Shown: positions 8,235 through 17,189, counted from the first letter of the stretch. The stretch is DNA of 64,000 nucleotides from Chryseolinea soli (GCF_003589925.1 NZ_CP032382.1:3906001-3970000), one strand, 5' to 3'. A program made the numbers and translations. Notes: generated by a model from the sequence alone, not told the origin.

Positions 8235-8582
8235 CTATTCTTTAATGCGTTTACCGTTGCGGTCGAAACGATAGGTCTTTGTCATGTCGCCGTTTTTCAT
8301 TTCCACCAGATACATGTCGCTGGATTTGCTGCGGTAGAGGGCGGCATTTTCCCAACCTTTGTATTCGGTGCTTTGAAGCGCTTGCTGCACAGGCTTGGGG
8401 ACGTCAGACGCCTTGATCTTCACCATATCTTTGGTGTAGTTCATGCTTTGCTCCAACTGCGGTTCGACAATTTGCGGATTGCCTTCGCGCACCACTTGCG
8501 TGGTGTCGTTCGTGACCTGTGCGATTGAAACGGAAATGCTCATCAGGAACATCCCCGCGACGAGATACAGTGCATTTTTCAT
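8235..8582 (-). CDS. Small secreted protein with a PepSY-like domain
   Basis: The 115-residue product has a signal peptide (MKNALYLVAGMFLMSISVSIAQ). The mature part carries IKASDVPKPVQQALQ, EYKGWENAALYRSKSSDMYLVEM, then KTYRFDRNGKRIKE. That strand-helix-strand pattern, with PxPVQQAL and a final FDRNGK, is like the PepSY/BLIP-like small secreted proteins common in Bacteroidota. No enzymatic residues are expected. It is likely periplasmic, with unknown role. It is flanked by about 250 bases on the 3' side and 205 bases on the 5' side with no other gene that I can support. Confidence 0.75.
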   Translation of the reverse strand: MKNALYLVAGMFLMSISVSIAQVTNDTTQVVREGNPQIVEPQLEQSMNYTKDMVKIKASDVPKPVQQALQSTEYKGWENAALYRSKSSDMYLVEMKNGDMTKTYRFDRNGKRIKE

Positions 8583-8787
8583 GACATTCAGGGATTAGGT
8601 AAGACATTCATTTGACAGACGTCCTGATAAACGCGTGCCAATTTATCGGTCAACGCGGAACATCATAAATGTCAAAAAAAAGCCTATTTCAACCTGGGTA
8701 CAGTGCCGGACGTCTATGGATTTGCGCAGTTCGGAAACGGTGTGCTGAAAAATTTCTACAATAAAGAAGCGTGCCGGACTAGGATGG

Positions 8788-10417
8788 TCAGCTGCCGGGG
8801 GCGAAGGTGGTCAGGAAAGCCGGGATCGTTCTTTTGTGCGACAGTTGCTCATACGCAAACGCGATGGTGATGAGAACCGGCTCAGCGAAAGCGGTGCTGA
8901 AAAAATTAATGCCAACGGGCAGGCCTTCAACGGCGCCCATGGGAACGGTGATGTGCGGATAGCCCGCCCGGGCCGCCGTGCTATAGGCACCATAGCCATT
9001 GAAGGCGTCGCCGTTCACGAGGTCGGTGCACCACGCCGGGCCGTTTGCCGGTCCGCAAATGGCGTCCAGTTTGTTTTCACGCAATGCGTTGTCGATGGCT
9101 GTGCGCGAAAGCGTCAGCGTTTTCTTTACCGACTCTTTGTACTCGGGGCTGTCGAGGTCGCCGAGGGCTTCGGAGGCTTCCAGTATTTCTTGTTTGAAAA
9201 AAGGCATGGCCTCGCGCTCGTGCTCGCGGTTGAAAGCAATGAGCGCTTTCAGATCTTTCACTTTTGCAGCCGGTGCAGTGGCGAGGTATTGATTAAGACC
9301 GTGCTTGAATTCATACTTCAGAACATTATAGCCCGCCGGCCCCAGATCTTTCATTTGTGAGCGAACGTCTACTTCCACGATGGTGGCCCCGGCCTGTTTC
9401 ATCAGGTCGATCGCCTTTTGGAAAAGGGCATCCACGGCTTCGTGTTCTTTCAACAGCGTTTTTTTCGACGCCGATGCGTTTGCCCTGGAGTCCTTGGGCA
9501 TTCAGGAAGGTAGTATAGTCAGCCTGCGATTTGCCTTGGCTTGCAGCGGTGGCACCGTCTGCGGCGTCAACCCCGCATAAAGCGCCCAGCAGGATGGCCG
9601 CGTCTTTTACAGTGCGTGTCATGGGGCCGGCCGTGTCTTGTGTGCTGGAAATGGGAATGATGCCCGAGCGGCTCCATAGCCCGACCGTTGGCTTGATGCC
9701 CACGATGCCGTTGAGCGATGATGGGCAGGCAATCGAGCCATTTGTTTCGGTGCCGATGGCGATCGCGCAAAGGTTGGCGGCTACAGCCGTGCCCGACCCT
9801 GAACTGGAGCCACAGGGATTGCGATCCAACACATAAGGATTCTTGGTCTGTCCGCCCCGACTGCTCCAGCCACTGCTGGACCGTTCCGACCGGAAGTTGG
9901 CCCACTCGCTCAGGTTGGTCTTGCCCAGCAACACCGCCCCGGCCTCGCGAAGACGCGCGATGATGAAGGCATCTTTGGTGGCGAGGTTCCCGAGCAGGGC
10001 AATGGAACCGGCGGTGGTCATCATTTTGTCGCCGGTGTCGATATTGTCTTTCACCAACACGGGGATGCCGTGTAGCGGGCCGCGCACTTTTCCTTCTTTG
10101 CGTTCCTGGTCCATCGCATCGGCGATAGCGAGGGCATCGGGATTCAATTCCAATATGGAGCGCAATGCCGGGCCTTGCTTGTCGACCGCTTCGATGCGTT
10201 TCAGGTATAGTTCAACAATGGCCCGCGACGTGTACTCGCCGCGTTGCATTTTTTGTTGTAAGCTCTCGAGCGTTGCCTCTTCCAGTGGAAAAGCCGTGTT
10301 GGTTTCCGGGTTCGCGGTGCTGGTTTGGGGTGTGCGCGGTTGGCAGGCGGCTTGCAGCAAGGCGGGGAGGGTTATTCCTGCCAGGGTACCGGTTTTGAGG
10401 AAATCTCTTCTTTTCAT
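8788..10417 (-). pseudogene. Secreted amidase-signature-family enzyme, interrupted by a one-base frameshift
   Basis: The first part (10417 down to about 9465) has a twin-arginine-like leader (MKRRDFLKTG) with a cysteine after about 25 residues. It continues into an amidase-signature domain: VLVKDNIDT supplies the catalytic lysine and NPCGSSSGSG the Ser-Ser pair. The rest of the domain continues in another frame, down to 8788, with ICGPANGPAWCTDLVNGDAF and GYPHITVPMG. At 9459..9465 the coding strand has seven A residues; six would join GVEK to TLLKEHEAVDA in one frame and give a normal ~540-residue amidase. A -1 slip on this run leads quickly to a stop, so classic programmed -1 frameshifting does not rescue it. 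A real mutation, an assembly error or transcriptional slippage remain possible. The reaction would be hydrolysis of a linear amide outside the cytoplasm. Confidence 0.85.
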
Positions 10418-10549
10418 GGCTTAGGTTGAGCCGAGTATTGGCTACACGCCATTACCGGATCGATGACGAATATAACAAGCCGGGCAAAGAAACCGGCATC
10501 GGAAATGTCGGTTTCTCTACGTAAAAGCAAAAAAATCCCAGGCAAGACC

Positions 10550-12958
10550 TTATTCGTTCCGCAAAGCTTCCACCGGATTGGCCAATGCCGACTTAATACT
10601 TTTGTAGGCAATGGTGAGCAACATAATGATGACCGTCAGCCCAATTCCCAACGCAAACATCCACCAGGAAAGCGAAATGCGATAGGCGAAATCGTGTAGC
10701 CACTCGTTCATGAAATACGCGGCGAGCGGCGCAGCAATAACAAAAGCGACGAGGAGCAGGGTGATGAATTCTTTGCTGAACAATCCAACGATCTGTGCCA
10801 CCGAGGCACCCAGCACTTTCCGGATACCGACCTCTTTGGTTTTGCGCAACGCCATGAACGACAGCAGTCCGTAAAGACCGAGGCATCCGATGCTGATGGC
10901 CAGCAACGCAAAGGCCGTGAATCCTTGGAAAACCATGTGTTGCAGGGAATATTTTCGGGCCAGGGTTTTGTCCAGAAAATCATAGTAATAGATGCCATCG
11001 GGTGACCGGGCCTTCCAGGTTTTTTCGATGAATGCCAGGGTCGCCTCCATGTTTTGATTTTTCGCGATCTTGATGTTAGCGACCCCCAGGAAAGGCTTCC
11101 AGTTGATGAGCAGGCAGGGCGTGATGTCGTCTTGTAGCGATTCGTTGTGAAAATCCTTGACGACGCCCACAATGGTGCCTTCGCCTTCGTTGATGGTGAG
11201 GTGCTGGCCGATGGCTTGATCAGGTGTCCAATGCAGGCCGGCAATGAGTTTCTCGTTTACGATGAATTCTTTCAAGCTGTCTTCTACCGTGGTGAAGTTG
11301 CGCCCCGCCAGCAACGTGAGGTTGTAGAAGGAGAGATACCTGACATCAGCACCCTTCATCTCGGCTTCCTGTCCTTCTTCCTCCAACTGGTGGGGCAGTC
11401 GGAAACTTGTGCCATAGCGGGCATGATAGCTGCGTAGGGGGCTGCTGGAGGCAAAACTAACGTCGGCAATGGCCGAGTTTGCTAACCATTGGTCACGCAG
11501 GGTTTCATCGTGTTCGCGGTTGTGGAGATAGGTGATCACAACGGATTCGGTCGTAAAACCGAGGTCTTTGGTTTTGAAATATTTCATTTGCGCGGCCACC
11601 ACGATGGTACCGATGATGAAGATCTGCACAATGGCAAACTGAAAGACGATGAGCGCACGGCGAAAGGTGATGCCTTGTTCGGCGCCGCCACTAAACTTGC
11701 TCTTCAACGCCTCGATGGGTTTGTACGACGACATGACCAGGGCGGGGTAGAAGCACGCCAGCGCCATAACGACCGCGCCAATGACCAAAGCGGTCAACAC
11801 GGTTTGCGTATCCATAGCCAAGTGAAGGTCAATGATGGCCAGCGTCTGGTTGATATAGCCGAGCGCCATCTGGGTAAATGCCAGGGAGACCACGAGCGTG
11901 AATGCCAGCAGCAAAAAGTTTTCGCGCAGAAATTGTGCAACCAACCCGAACCTTGAGCTGCCCATCACTTTGCGGATGCCGACTTCTTTTGCCCGGTTGG
12001 CGGCTTGCGCGGTGGAGAGATTGATAAAATTTACACACGCGATCAGCAAAACAAAGAACGCGATGCCGGTGGCGGCATAAATAAATTTCAGTGGCATGGT
12101 GTAGCTTCCCGGTCCCGCTCCATAAACTACATCGTTATGGGCTTCGGTGATGGGTTGCAGTGCATAGGTAATGCGCCGGTCGTCTTCGGGTTTGAGGTAT
12201 TTTTTCTTCCAGGTAGCAATGCGTTGTTCCAGGTCTTGAACGGATTGACCCTTCTCAAGCGTCACAAACGTAGTGCCCTGATAGTTCCCCGACCAGTTGT
12301 TCGCGAAATAGGGATTGTTCTTTTTAAAGAATTCATAGGGAATGAGCACGCTGTACGGCAGCCCCGTGTTGTGAGGCGCATCGGCGATCAGGCCGGTCAC
12401 CGTGAGCTCGTCCTTATTTTCCAGCAGGATGTGTTTGCCCAGAACGGATTGCTTTTCGTGCATCGCCGTTCCAAAATATTTCAGGGCAATGCTTTCGGTC
12501 AGTACCACGGAGTTGGGTTGAGTCAAGGCCGTTTCCGGGTTGCCGGCCAACCAGGTGAAGTCGAATACTTGCAGGTAGAAAGGATCGACCATGAGCGCAT
12601 GATCCTCATAGCGCGCCACGTTGCCGTCCTCGTCCTCGATCTTGAACAGGCGGTGCAGGGGGCCCGCCGCTTGCGTGACGAGAGGGATTTCTTTGAAGTC
12701 GTTTCGCAACGCTTCGGCCAGTGGGTAGGCCGTTGTATTCCAATGCTCCACCTGTTCAGCGCTTTTAAAATTCTCGACCACCCGATAGGTGCGCGAAGCT
12801 TTTTGATGATAGGTGTCGAAGCTCGTCTCGTAGCGGATGAAGATGGTGATGGCCAGGCAACACGTGATGCCAATGGAGAGCCCCAACAGGTTGATGAAGG
12901 TGAATGATTTGTGACGCATCAGGTTGCGCCAGGCCAGGGTGAGGGGTTTGAGGGTCAT
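10550..12958 (-). CDS. Two-module MacB/FtsX-type ABC transporter permease
   Basis: The product is an 802-residue inner-membrane protein made of two similar halves. Each half has one N-terminal helix, a large periplasmic core and then three helices. The first transmembrane helix follows LAWRNLMRHKSF. The two FtsX regions carry the coupling sequence KEVGIRKVMG (around residue 330) and KEVGIRKVLG (around residue 695), which contact the ATPase. Proteins of this kind pump peptides, lipoproteins or antimicrobials across the envelope, or transmit force to periplasmic enzymes. No ATPase gene lies next to it, a common situation in Bacteroidota. A paralogue is at 18947..21382. Transcribed toward the amidase, with 132 bases between. 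Confidence 0.9.
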   Translation of the reverse strand: MTLKPLTLAWRNLMRHKSFTFINLLGLSIGITCCLAITIFIRYETSFDTYHQKASRTYRVVENFKSAEQVEHWNTTAYPLAEALRNDFKEIPLVTQAAGPLHRLFKIEDEDGNVARYEDHALMVDPFYLQVFDFTWLAGNPETALTQPNSVVLTESIALKYFGTAMHEKQSVLGKHILLENKDELTVTGLIADAPHNTGLPYSVLIPYEFFKKNNPYFANNWSGNYQGTTFVTLEKGQSVQDLEQRIATWKKKYLKPEDDRRITYALQPITEAHNDVVYGAGPGSYTMPLKFIYAATGIAFFVLLIACVNFINLSTAQAANRAKEVGIRKVMGSSRFGLVAQFLRENFLLLAFTLVVSLAFTQMALGYINQTLAIIDLHLAMDTQTVLTALVIGAVVMALACFYPALVMSSYKPIEALKSKFSGGAEQGITFRRALIVFQFAIVQIFIIGTIVVAAQMKYFKTKDLGFTTESVVITYLHNREHDETLRDQWLANSAIADVSFASSSPLRSYHARYGTSFRLPHQLEEEGQEAEMKGADVRYLSFYNLTLLAGRNFTTVEDSLKEFIVNEKLIAGLHWTPDQAIGQHLTINEGEGTIVGVVKDFHNESLQDDITPCLLINWKPFLGVANIKIAKNQNMEATLAFIEKTWKARSPDGIYYYDFLDKTLARKYSLQHMVFQGFTAFALLAISIGCLGLYGLLSFMALRKTKEVGIRKVLGASVAQIVGLFSKEFITLLLVAFVIAAPLAAYFMNEWLHDFAYRISLSWWMFALGIGLTVIIMLLTIAYKSIKSALANPVEALRNE

Positions 12959-13081
12959 AGACTTATGTTTTTTTATCCTTCAATGCTGTGCCCAATGGAT
13001 ATTCCAAATTCACACCAAAACGGAGGAGTGCCAAAAAACGCCGGAAAGCCTGTTTTCCCTGCAATGTTTGTTCAACCACGG

Positions 13082-13993
13082 TCAACCCTGTGCGTTTCCG
13101 GACTGTTCCAGGATGGTGTTTTTCAACCCGTGTGTTTCGCTCAGCGACTTCACTTTTGCTGCGAACGCATCGCGGTACCAATGGGGTAGCTGTCCGCCGT
13201 AAGCAAAAAGCTTCCGGTATTTTTCGGACAGATGGGGATAATGTTTTTCGATGGCCCGGAAGACCAGCGTCTTGCTATCGGCCGGTCCTTCGCCAAACAA
13301 GGTGAGCGTGGCAGGGAAAATATATTTTGCGCCGGTCGCTTCAAATGTGGAGAACAGGTGGTGCAGGTTTTCGCCTGTGTCGGTCACATACGGTATCAGG
13401 GGCATAAGACTCACGCCGCTGTGAAAGCCGGCCGCCAGCGTTTCTTGCAACGCCTGCAGGCGTAGGGTGGGCGATGGCGCGCCGGGTTCGAAGAGTTTGC
13501 CCACGGTGTCGTCGAGCGTGGAGAAAGAGAAGGTGATGAGGGCGGCGTGGGAGAGGAGGGGTTGAAGATCGGCGGGGAGGATGCTTTCCCGGTCGATCCG
13601 TTTCAGGATGTCGAAGTCGCGGGCTACCCGGTTTGATTTTGTGATGACGTGTACCGGGAAGCGGTAGTGTAGCAACAACTCCAAAAGGTGGCGCGTTACC
13701 TGCGAATCTTCTTCTGCCGCCAAGTAGGGATCCGTTGCCGAGGAAACCACCACGAAGCCATACTGTCCTTTCTTCGCGCGAAGTTTGAGTTGCTTTTCCA
13801 AGACCTCCAGTACATTGCTTTTGAGGCTCAGCTTTTCCTCCATGTGCTCGCCGTATCTGCTGCCGCGGATGTAGCAATACAGGCAATTGAAGGCGCACCC
13901 GCTAAAGGGATTCACGGTGTAGTCGTCGAGGAACCACGTGTCGCGGCGTTTGGTCTTGTTCAGCACAGACTTAACAGCGACTTGACGCAGCAT
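13082..13993 (-). CDS. Radical SAM protein of the SPL (spore photoproduct lyase-like) family
   Basis: This cytosolic iron-sulfur enzyme of 303 residues has its [4Fe-4S] cysteines in CAFNCLYCY, near residue 35. They are preceded by NPFSG, as in the COG1533/SPL group. Further family features are VVVSSATDPYLAAEE, VITKSNRVARDFDIL, and a late ITFSFSTLDD and MPLIPYVTD. It should cleave S-adenosylmethionine to a 5'-deoxyadenosyl radical. The substrate in this subgroup is not settled; true spore photoproduct lyase activity is not implied in a non-spore-former. The next gene upstream on the same strand, a small lipoprotein, ends 10 bases before its ATG, so they may share a transcript. Confidence 0.88.
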   Translation of the reverse strand: MLRQVAVKSVLNKTKRRDTWFLDDYTVNPFSGCAFNCLYCYIRGSRYGEHMEEKLSLKSNVLEVLEKQLKLRAKKGQYGFVVVSSATDPYLAAEEDSQVTRHLLELLLHYRFPVHVITKSNRVARDFDILKRIDRESILPADLQPLLSHAALITFSFSTLDDTVGKLFEPGAPSPTLRLQALQETLAAGFHSGVSLMPLIPYVTDTGENLHHLFSTFEATGAKYIFPATLTLFGEGPADSKTLVFRAIEKHYPHLSEKYRKLFAYGGQLPHWYRDAFAAKVKSLSETHGLKNTILEQSGNAQG

Positions 13994-14002
13994 GGGGGAT
14001 GT

Positions 14003-14437
14003 TTATAATTGTTCGGGCGCGCCGGCAAAGGTTTGCCGCACGATCTTGCCGTCGCGGATCACGAAGGTATCCGAAGCGTAGGGCAGCTTGAATTTTGGCA
14101 CGGTGGCCTCCCACAAGATGTAGCCGAGATCGTCTTCCACGATGGTTTTATTCACCTGCATGGAGGTGGAGTCTTTTGGGAAAACAACAAACGCCTGGGC
14201 ATAGCTTTCGCGGATCTCGGCCAGGCCCCGGAAGGTTTTGTCAGGGGTGATGAGGATGGACTCGTCGGTGTAGTCCGACATGAGGGCATCCAGGTCGCGA
14301 TCCTGGAAAGATTTCCAGTGGTGTTCAATGACGGCCCGGGTTTTGGCTTGGTCAATTGAGGCCTGCGCTTTCTTCTTCTCAACACAACCAAAAGCGAGCA
14401 GGGCGCCAACCAGGAACAGGAACGGAATACGTTTCAT
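14003..14437 (-). CDS. SnoaL/DUF4440-like (NTF2-fold) lipoprotein
   Basis: The N-terminus has a lipobox (LLAFGC, Cys about residue 18), so the protein is lipid-anchored in the envelope. The mature domain of ~120 residues has the NTF2-like pattern of SnoaL/DUF4440 proteins: a first helix with VIEHHWKSFQDRDLDALMSDYTDES, FRGLAEIRESYAQAF, and strands ending VRQTF. Such cone-shaped folds bind small molecules or act as enzymes; nothing here fixes the role. It lies 10 bases before the radical SAM gene. It diverges from the beta-lactamase-like gene across a ~90-base promoter region. Confidence 0.8.
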   Translation of the reverse strand: MKRIPFLFLVGALLAFGCVEKKKAQASIDQAKTRAVIEHHWKSFQDRDLDALMSDYTDESILITPDKTFRGLAEIRESYAQAFVVFPKDSTSMQVNKTIVEDDLGYILWEATVPKFKLPYASDTFVIRDGKIVRQTFAGAPEQL

Positions 14438-14468
14438 GAGGTAGTCGATTTAAATTTCAAGATAGTGA

Positions 14469-14496
14469 TTTGAAACGATTTGTATTGCTAAATTTA
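14469..14496 (+). promoter_or_regulatory. Candidate Bacteroidota-type promoter for the beta-lactamase-like gene
   Basis: TTTG at 14469..14472 is followed after 16 bases by TAAATTTA at 14489..14496. The consensus used by Bacteroidota primary sigma factor is TTTG, ~19 bases, then TAnnTTTG. One position of the -7 box deviates and the spacing is short, so this is a moderate match. It is 31 bases upstream of the ATG at 14528. Confidence 0.4.
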
Positions 14497-14527
14497 GACA
14501 CCTTAACCCTTTTCGTCGACAACCTGT

Positions 14528-15448
14528 ATGGTCCAACGCATATTTCCCGTGCTCCTTGTTGCAGCAACGGCCACTCTCTTTTCTTGCCAATCCGATCACG
14601 ACAAAGTCAAGGAAACGATAACCCAAGCGTTGGCCGCTCAGCAGGGAACATTTGCCGTGGCCTTCAAAGATCTGTCGACCGGCGAAGAGATTTTCATCAA
14701 CGAGCGCATGCCCTTTCATGCGGCCAGCACCATGAAAACGCCCGTGATGATCGAAGTGTTCAAACAAGCCGCCGCAGGAAAGTTTTCCCTGACCGACTCG
14801 GTCCTCATAAAAAATGAATTTAAAAGCATCGTCGACGGCAGCCCCTACGGTCTTTCGGAGGATGATGACAGCGAATTTGAATTGTACCGGCAAATCGGAA
14901 AGAAACGCACCCTGCAATCGCTGGTCTACGAAATGATCACGGTGAGCAGCAACCTGGCCACCAACATCGTCATCGAATGGGTTGACGCCAAAAACGTCAC
15001 GCAAACCATGCGCGACCTCGGTGCGAAAGACATCCAGGTATTGCGCGGTGTAGAGGACAATAAGGCCTTTGAGAAAAAGCTGAACAACACCGTGACCGCC
15101 TACGACCTCATGCTCATCTTCGAAAAGTTAGGAAAAGGTGAGGCCGTAAACCCCGAAGCCTCCAAGGCCATGATCGCCATTTTACTAGACCAAAAATACA
15201 ACGACATCATCCCCGCAAAACTTCCACGCGACGTCAAAGTGGCCCACAAAACCGGCTGGATCAAAGGCCTCCATCACGACTCTGCGCTCGTCATGCTACC
15301 GGATGGACGGCAATACGTGTTGGTACTATTATCTAAAGATCTCAAGGACGAAAAAGCCGCCGTAGAAACCCTGAACGATGTATCCAAAACGCTATACGAT
15401 TACGTGATAGCAAAAGAGAGAACAACCCCGCCCGTTCCCGGCAAGTAA
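14528..15448 (+). CDS. Class A beta-lactamase-like serine hydrolase lipoprotein
   Basis: This 306-residue lipoprotein (lipobox around LFSC, Cys ~20) is a penicillin-binding-protein-fold serine hydrolase. The class A motifs are all present. The nucleophile and its lysine lie in STMK. SSN replaces the usual SDN. A glutamate in RGVED lies 34 residues after the SSN asparagine, exactly the spacing of Glu166. HKTG is the KTG box. The position of Asn170 is alanine by the same ungapped count. It could hydrolyse beta-lactams or a related cell-wall or peptide substrate; many Bacteroidota lipoproteins of this group have unknown targets. The gene has its own likely promoter and diverges from the SnoaL-like gene. 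Its 3' side leads into a tandem repeat. Confidence 0.85.
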   Translation: MVQRIFPVLLVAATATLFSCQSDHDKVKETITQALAAQQGTFAVAFKDLSTGEEIFINERMPFHAASTMKTPVMIEVFKQAAAGKFSLTDSVLIKNEFKSIVDGSPYGLSEDDDSEFELYRQIGKKRTLQSLVYEMITVSSNLATNIVIEWVDAKNVTQTMRDLGAKDIQVLRGVEDNKAFEKKLNNTVTAYDLMLIFEKLGKGEAVNPEASKAMIAILLDQKYNDIIPAKLPRDVKVAHKTGWIKGLHHDSALVMLPDGRQYVLVLLSKDLKDEKAAVETLNDVSKTLYDYVIAKERTTPPVPGK

Positions 15449-15511
15449 GGTTCACTGTTTTTAGAACCCTTCAAATCCTTAGCGCTGACTTCGCTTGCTT
15501 GCTTGCCCGCC

Positions 15512-15590
15512 GAAGCTTCAGCGAAGGAGGGCCGGAGCTTTAGCGAAGGAGGGCCGAAGCTTTAGCGAAGACGGGAGCTTTTAGCGGAGG
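15512..15590. repeat. 22-base tandem direct repeat (about 3.5 units)
   Basis: Units begin at 15512, 15534, 15556 and 15576, following the pattern GAAGCTTTAGCGAAGGAGGG plus CC. Units one and two are 22 bases; the third and the partial fourth are shorter and have diverged. The repeat overlaps the last ten codons of the minus-strand Cdd1-type gene and fills most of the space to the convergent beta-lactamase-like gene. There are no unique spacers, so it is not a CRISPR array. Confidence 0.85.
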
Positions 15591-15921
15591 TGTGGCGGTT
15601 AAACGTTTCCCGTATGGCACGATCCTTCTCCACACTACTCACCCGAACCTTATCCATCCAATTCCACCACTTCAACTTCTCCGGATCACGCACCTTATTC
15701 ACGGTGTTCGCAAAATAGATCGCACACCGAAACGTATACAACATACAAATATCCTGCACCTGCCCGCGCTCGTCATTGTGCAACACATACAATTCCTCTG
15801 CGCTCTTCCCTTTCAAATCGGCGACCGCACGAATCCCCATTCGCCAAAGATCGTTGGCCACTGTCTTTCCTACACCGGGAATCTGTTGCAATGCCTTTAG
15901 ACTTTCCTGTTTATCATTCAT
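15562..15921 (-). CDS. Cdd1/'pathogenicity locus'-type helix-hairpin-helix protein
   Basis: This small cytosolic protein of about 119 residues has an N-terminal helix-hairpin-helix: ALQQIPGVGKTVANDLWRMGI, then VADLKGKSAEELY. It continues with DICMLYTFRCAIYFAN and WWNWMDK. This is the layout of the Cdd1 group, annotated 'pathogenicity locus' although no virulence role is known; the helix-hairpin-helix suggests binding to nucleic acid. The ATG at 15921 was chosen because the conserved part starts there; one at 15942 would overlap the VOC gene. The last residues (AKSSRLR) are encoded by the 22-base tandem repeat and are probably not part of the ancestral protein. Confidence 0.82.
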   Translation of the reverse strand: MNDKQESLKALQQIPGVGKTVANDLWRMGIRAVADLKGKSAEELYVLHNDERGQVQDICMLYTFRCAIYFANTVNKVRDPEKLKWWNWMDKVRVSSVEKDRAIRETFNRHTSAKSSRLR

Positions 15922-15938
15922 AACAAAAGAAATTTTGA

Positions 15939-16328
15939 TCACCCCATGGGCGTACAGATCTCCACCAAAAAACCATCGGGATCCCTCACATAGGCCACTG
16001 TCTGCCCATGCGATTTATGCGCTGCCTTCGCTTCTTCAGTAGCCCCGGCAGCGATAGCTTTTTTGTAAGTTCCCTCCACATCGTTGGTGGTGAACCCGAT
16101 CTCGATGCCAAAAGGTCTTTCCTTTAAACTGCTGATTTGAATTTCGGTTTTCAAATTGCTTTGTGCTTGTGGAATGCTGGCAAACGAAAGCGTCGTAGCA
16201 CCTGTATCCAGTTCGCCATAGGCATCGCCCGCCACAAATTTCCGTTTCAGGCCAAAAGCTTTTTCATAGAAAGCGATGGAGCGTTCAACATCCTTCACAT
16301 ACAGAATGGTGTAGCCGAATTTTATCAT
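15939..16328 (-). CDS. VOC-superfamily (glyoxalase/bleomycin-resistance-like) protein
   Basis: The product is a single-domain VOC protein of ~129 residues. FGYTILYVKDVERSIAFYEKAFG forms the first beta-alpha unit, and the second begins at IEIGFTTNDVEGTYKKAI. The end VAYVRDPDGFLVEI supplies the usual metal-binding glutamate. Such proteins dimerise and bind a divalent metal or a small toxic molecule; the substrate cannot be inferred. The ATG at 16328 was chosen over 16406 because the fold begins there and a TATTTTTG promoter box lies directly upstream. It is followed by the Cdd1-type gene with an 18-base gap from stop to start. Confidence 0.85.
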   Translation of the reverse strand: MIKFGYTILYVKDVERSIAFYEKAFGLKRKFVAGDAYGELDTGATTLSFASIPQAQSNLKTEIQISSLKERPFGIEIGFTTNDVEGTYKKAIAAGATEEAKAAHKSHGQTVAYVRDPDGFLVEICTPMG

Positions 16329-16329
16329 A

Positions 16330-16337
16330 CAAAAATA
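16330..16337 (-). promoter_or_regulatory. -7 box (TATTTTTG) abutting the VOC start codon
   Basis: On the minus strand TATTTTTG ends one base before the ATG at 16328. It matches the Bacteroidota -7 consensus TAnnTTTG at all fixed positions. I see no clear TTTG box at the usual upstream distance. Its nearness to the start would give a leaderless or almost leaderless message. Confidence 0.5.
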
Positions 16338-16452
16338 AGTTAGTGTGAATAGTTTCCCGTAAGCTATGTTTAACCGGTTTGGTTTGCCGGTTCGTGAAGC
16401 TAACAAAGGTGCAGCTTTTAAGGAAAAAGGCTTTCGTAAAAACCCGACAATT

Positions 16453-17184
16453 TCAGGACGCTATCCGCGAAAGCGTGAGACCCGAATACCGTTTCACATC
16501 TTTCAGCATGTGCGCATGATCGTAATAGCCCATCTCAAACGCGATTTGTGCAAAGCTTGCCGTCGGACAGGCCGCTATCTTCTTTAATGTGCTCTGAAAA
16601 CGCACTTGTTTGCACACTTCCTTAACGGTGGCGCCGGCGCGCGATTGAAAGAGACGTTCAATTTGTCGCTCGGTGATGTGATGACGGGAGGCTAACTGTT
16701 GCACGCTGATATTTCCGTTGACCGCGAGGATCGTTTCGGAAAGAGAAACCACCAACCGGTTCTTGTCATTTAGCCGTTGAAGAAAATACGCGTCCAGCTT
16801 TTGGATGACGCCGGTGGCGCTGGGGTTGATCCCGGGAAAGAAAAAATCGGATGACGTGAGCGCTTCGGTTTGATCGGCCATCCCTTGAAGGGGAATGCCC
16901 AACAATGCATAGATGCCAAACGGCTTGAAGCGAATGCCCAACAGGTATGTTTCGGGCGGGGTCTGCACCTGGTGAAAATGCGTCATGATGCCGACCAGGT
17001 ATTGATGTCCGTGTTTCAGGGTTCCGCCCGTAACCGCGACGTCGGCACCCAAAGAAAAGATGATATCGGAGCAGGCATCGGAAAAGATGTTGCTGGAGGC
17101 CGACGACCGGCCCGATTGGGATGACCAATAACAAACAATGTACGGCTGCAGCAACGGATGGGGCGTAAATTCCTGGTACGTCAT
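16453..17184 (-). CDS. AraC-family transcriptional regulator
   Basis: The product has 243 residues. The N-terminal ~150 residues are a sensor domain of the kind often found ahead of AraC modules in Bacteroidota (HPLLQPYIVCYWSSQS, then YLLGIRFKPFGIYALLGIP). The C-terminal ~95 residues are the two-helix-turn-helix DNA-binding domain: ASRHHITERQIERLFQSRAG, then SFAQIAFEMGYYDHAHMLKDVKRY and SGLTLSRI. The effector and targets are unknown. It diverges from the glucuronoyl-esterase-like gene at 17334, which is an obvious candidate target. A perfect -7 box lies just before its ATG. Confidence 0.9.
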   Translation of the reverse strand: MTYQEFTPHPLLQPYIVCYWSSQSGRSSASSNIFSDACSDIIFSLGADVAVTGGTLKHGHQYLVGIMTHFHQVQTPPETYLLGIRFKPFGIYALLGIPLQGMADQTEALTSSDFFFPGINPSATGVIQKLDAYFLQRLNDKNRLVVSLSETILAVNGNISVQQLASRHHITERQIERLFQSRAGATVKEVCKQVRFQSTLKKIAACPTASFAQIAFEMGYYDHAHMLKDVKRYSGLTLSRIAS

Positions 17185-17189
17185 ACGTT

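Noticed and set aside
9459..9465. Programmed -1 frameshift site (A AAA AAC) in the amidase gene
   Set aside because: The heptamer is present, but the -1 frame reaches a stop after two codons; the correct frame requires skipping one base instead.
12005..12907. 300-codon open frame on the plus strand
   Set aside because: Antisense to the first MacB/FtsX-type permease; no domain or start context.
15512..15590. Possible CRISPR array
   Set aside because: The 22-base units follow each other with no unique spacers and no cas genes are nearby.
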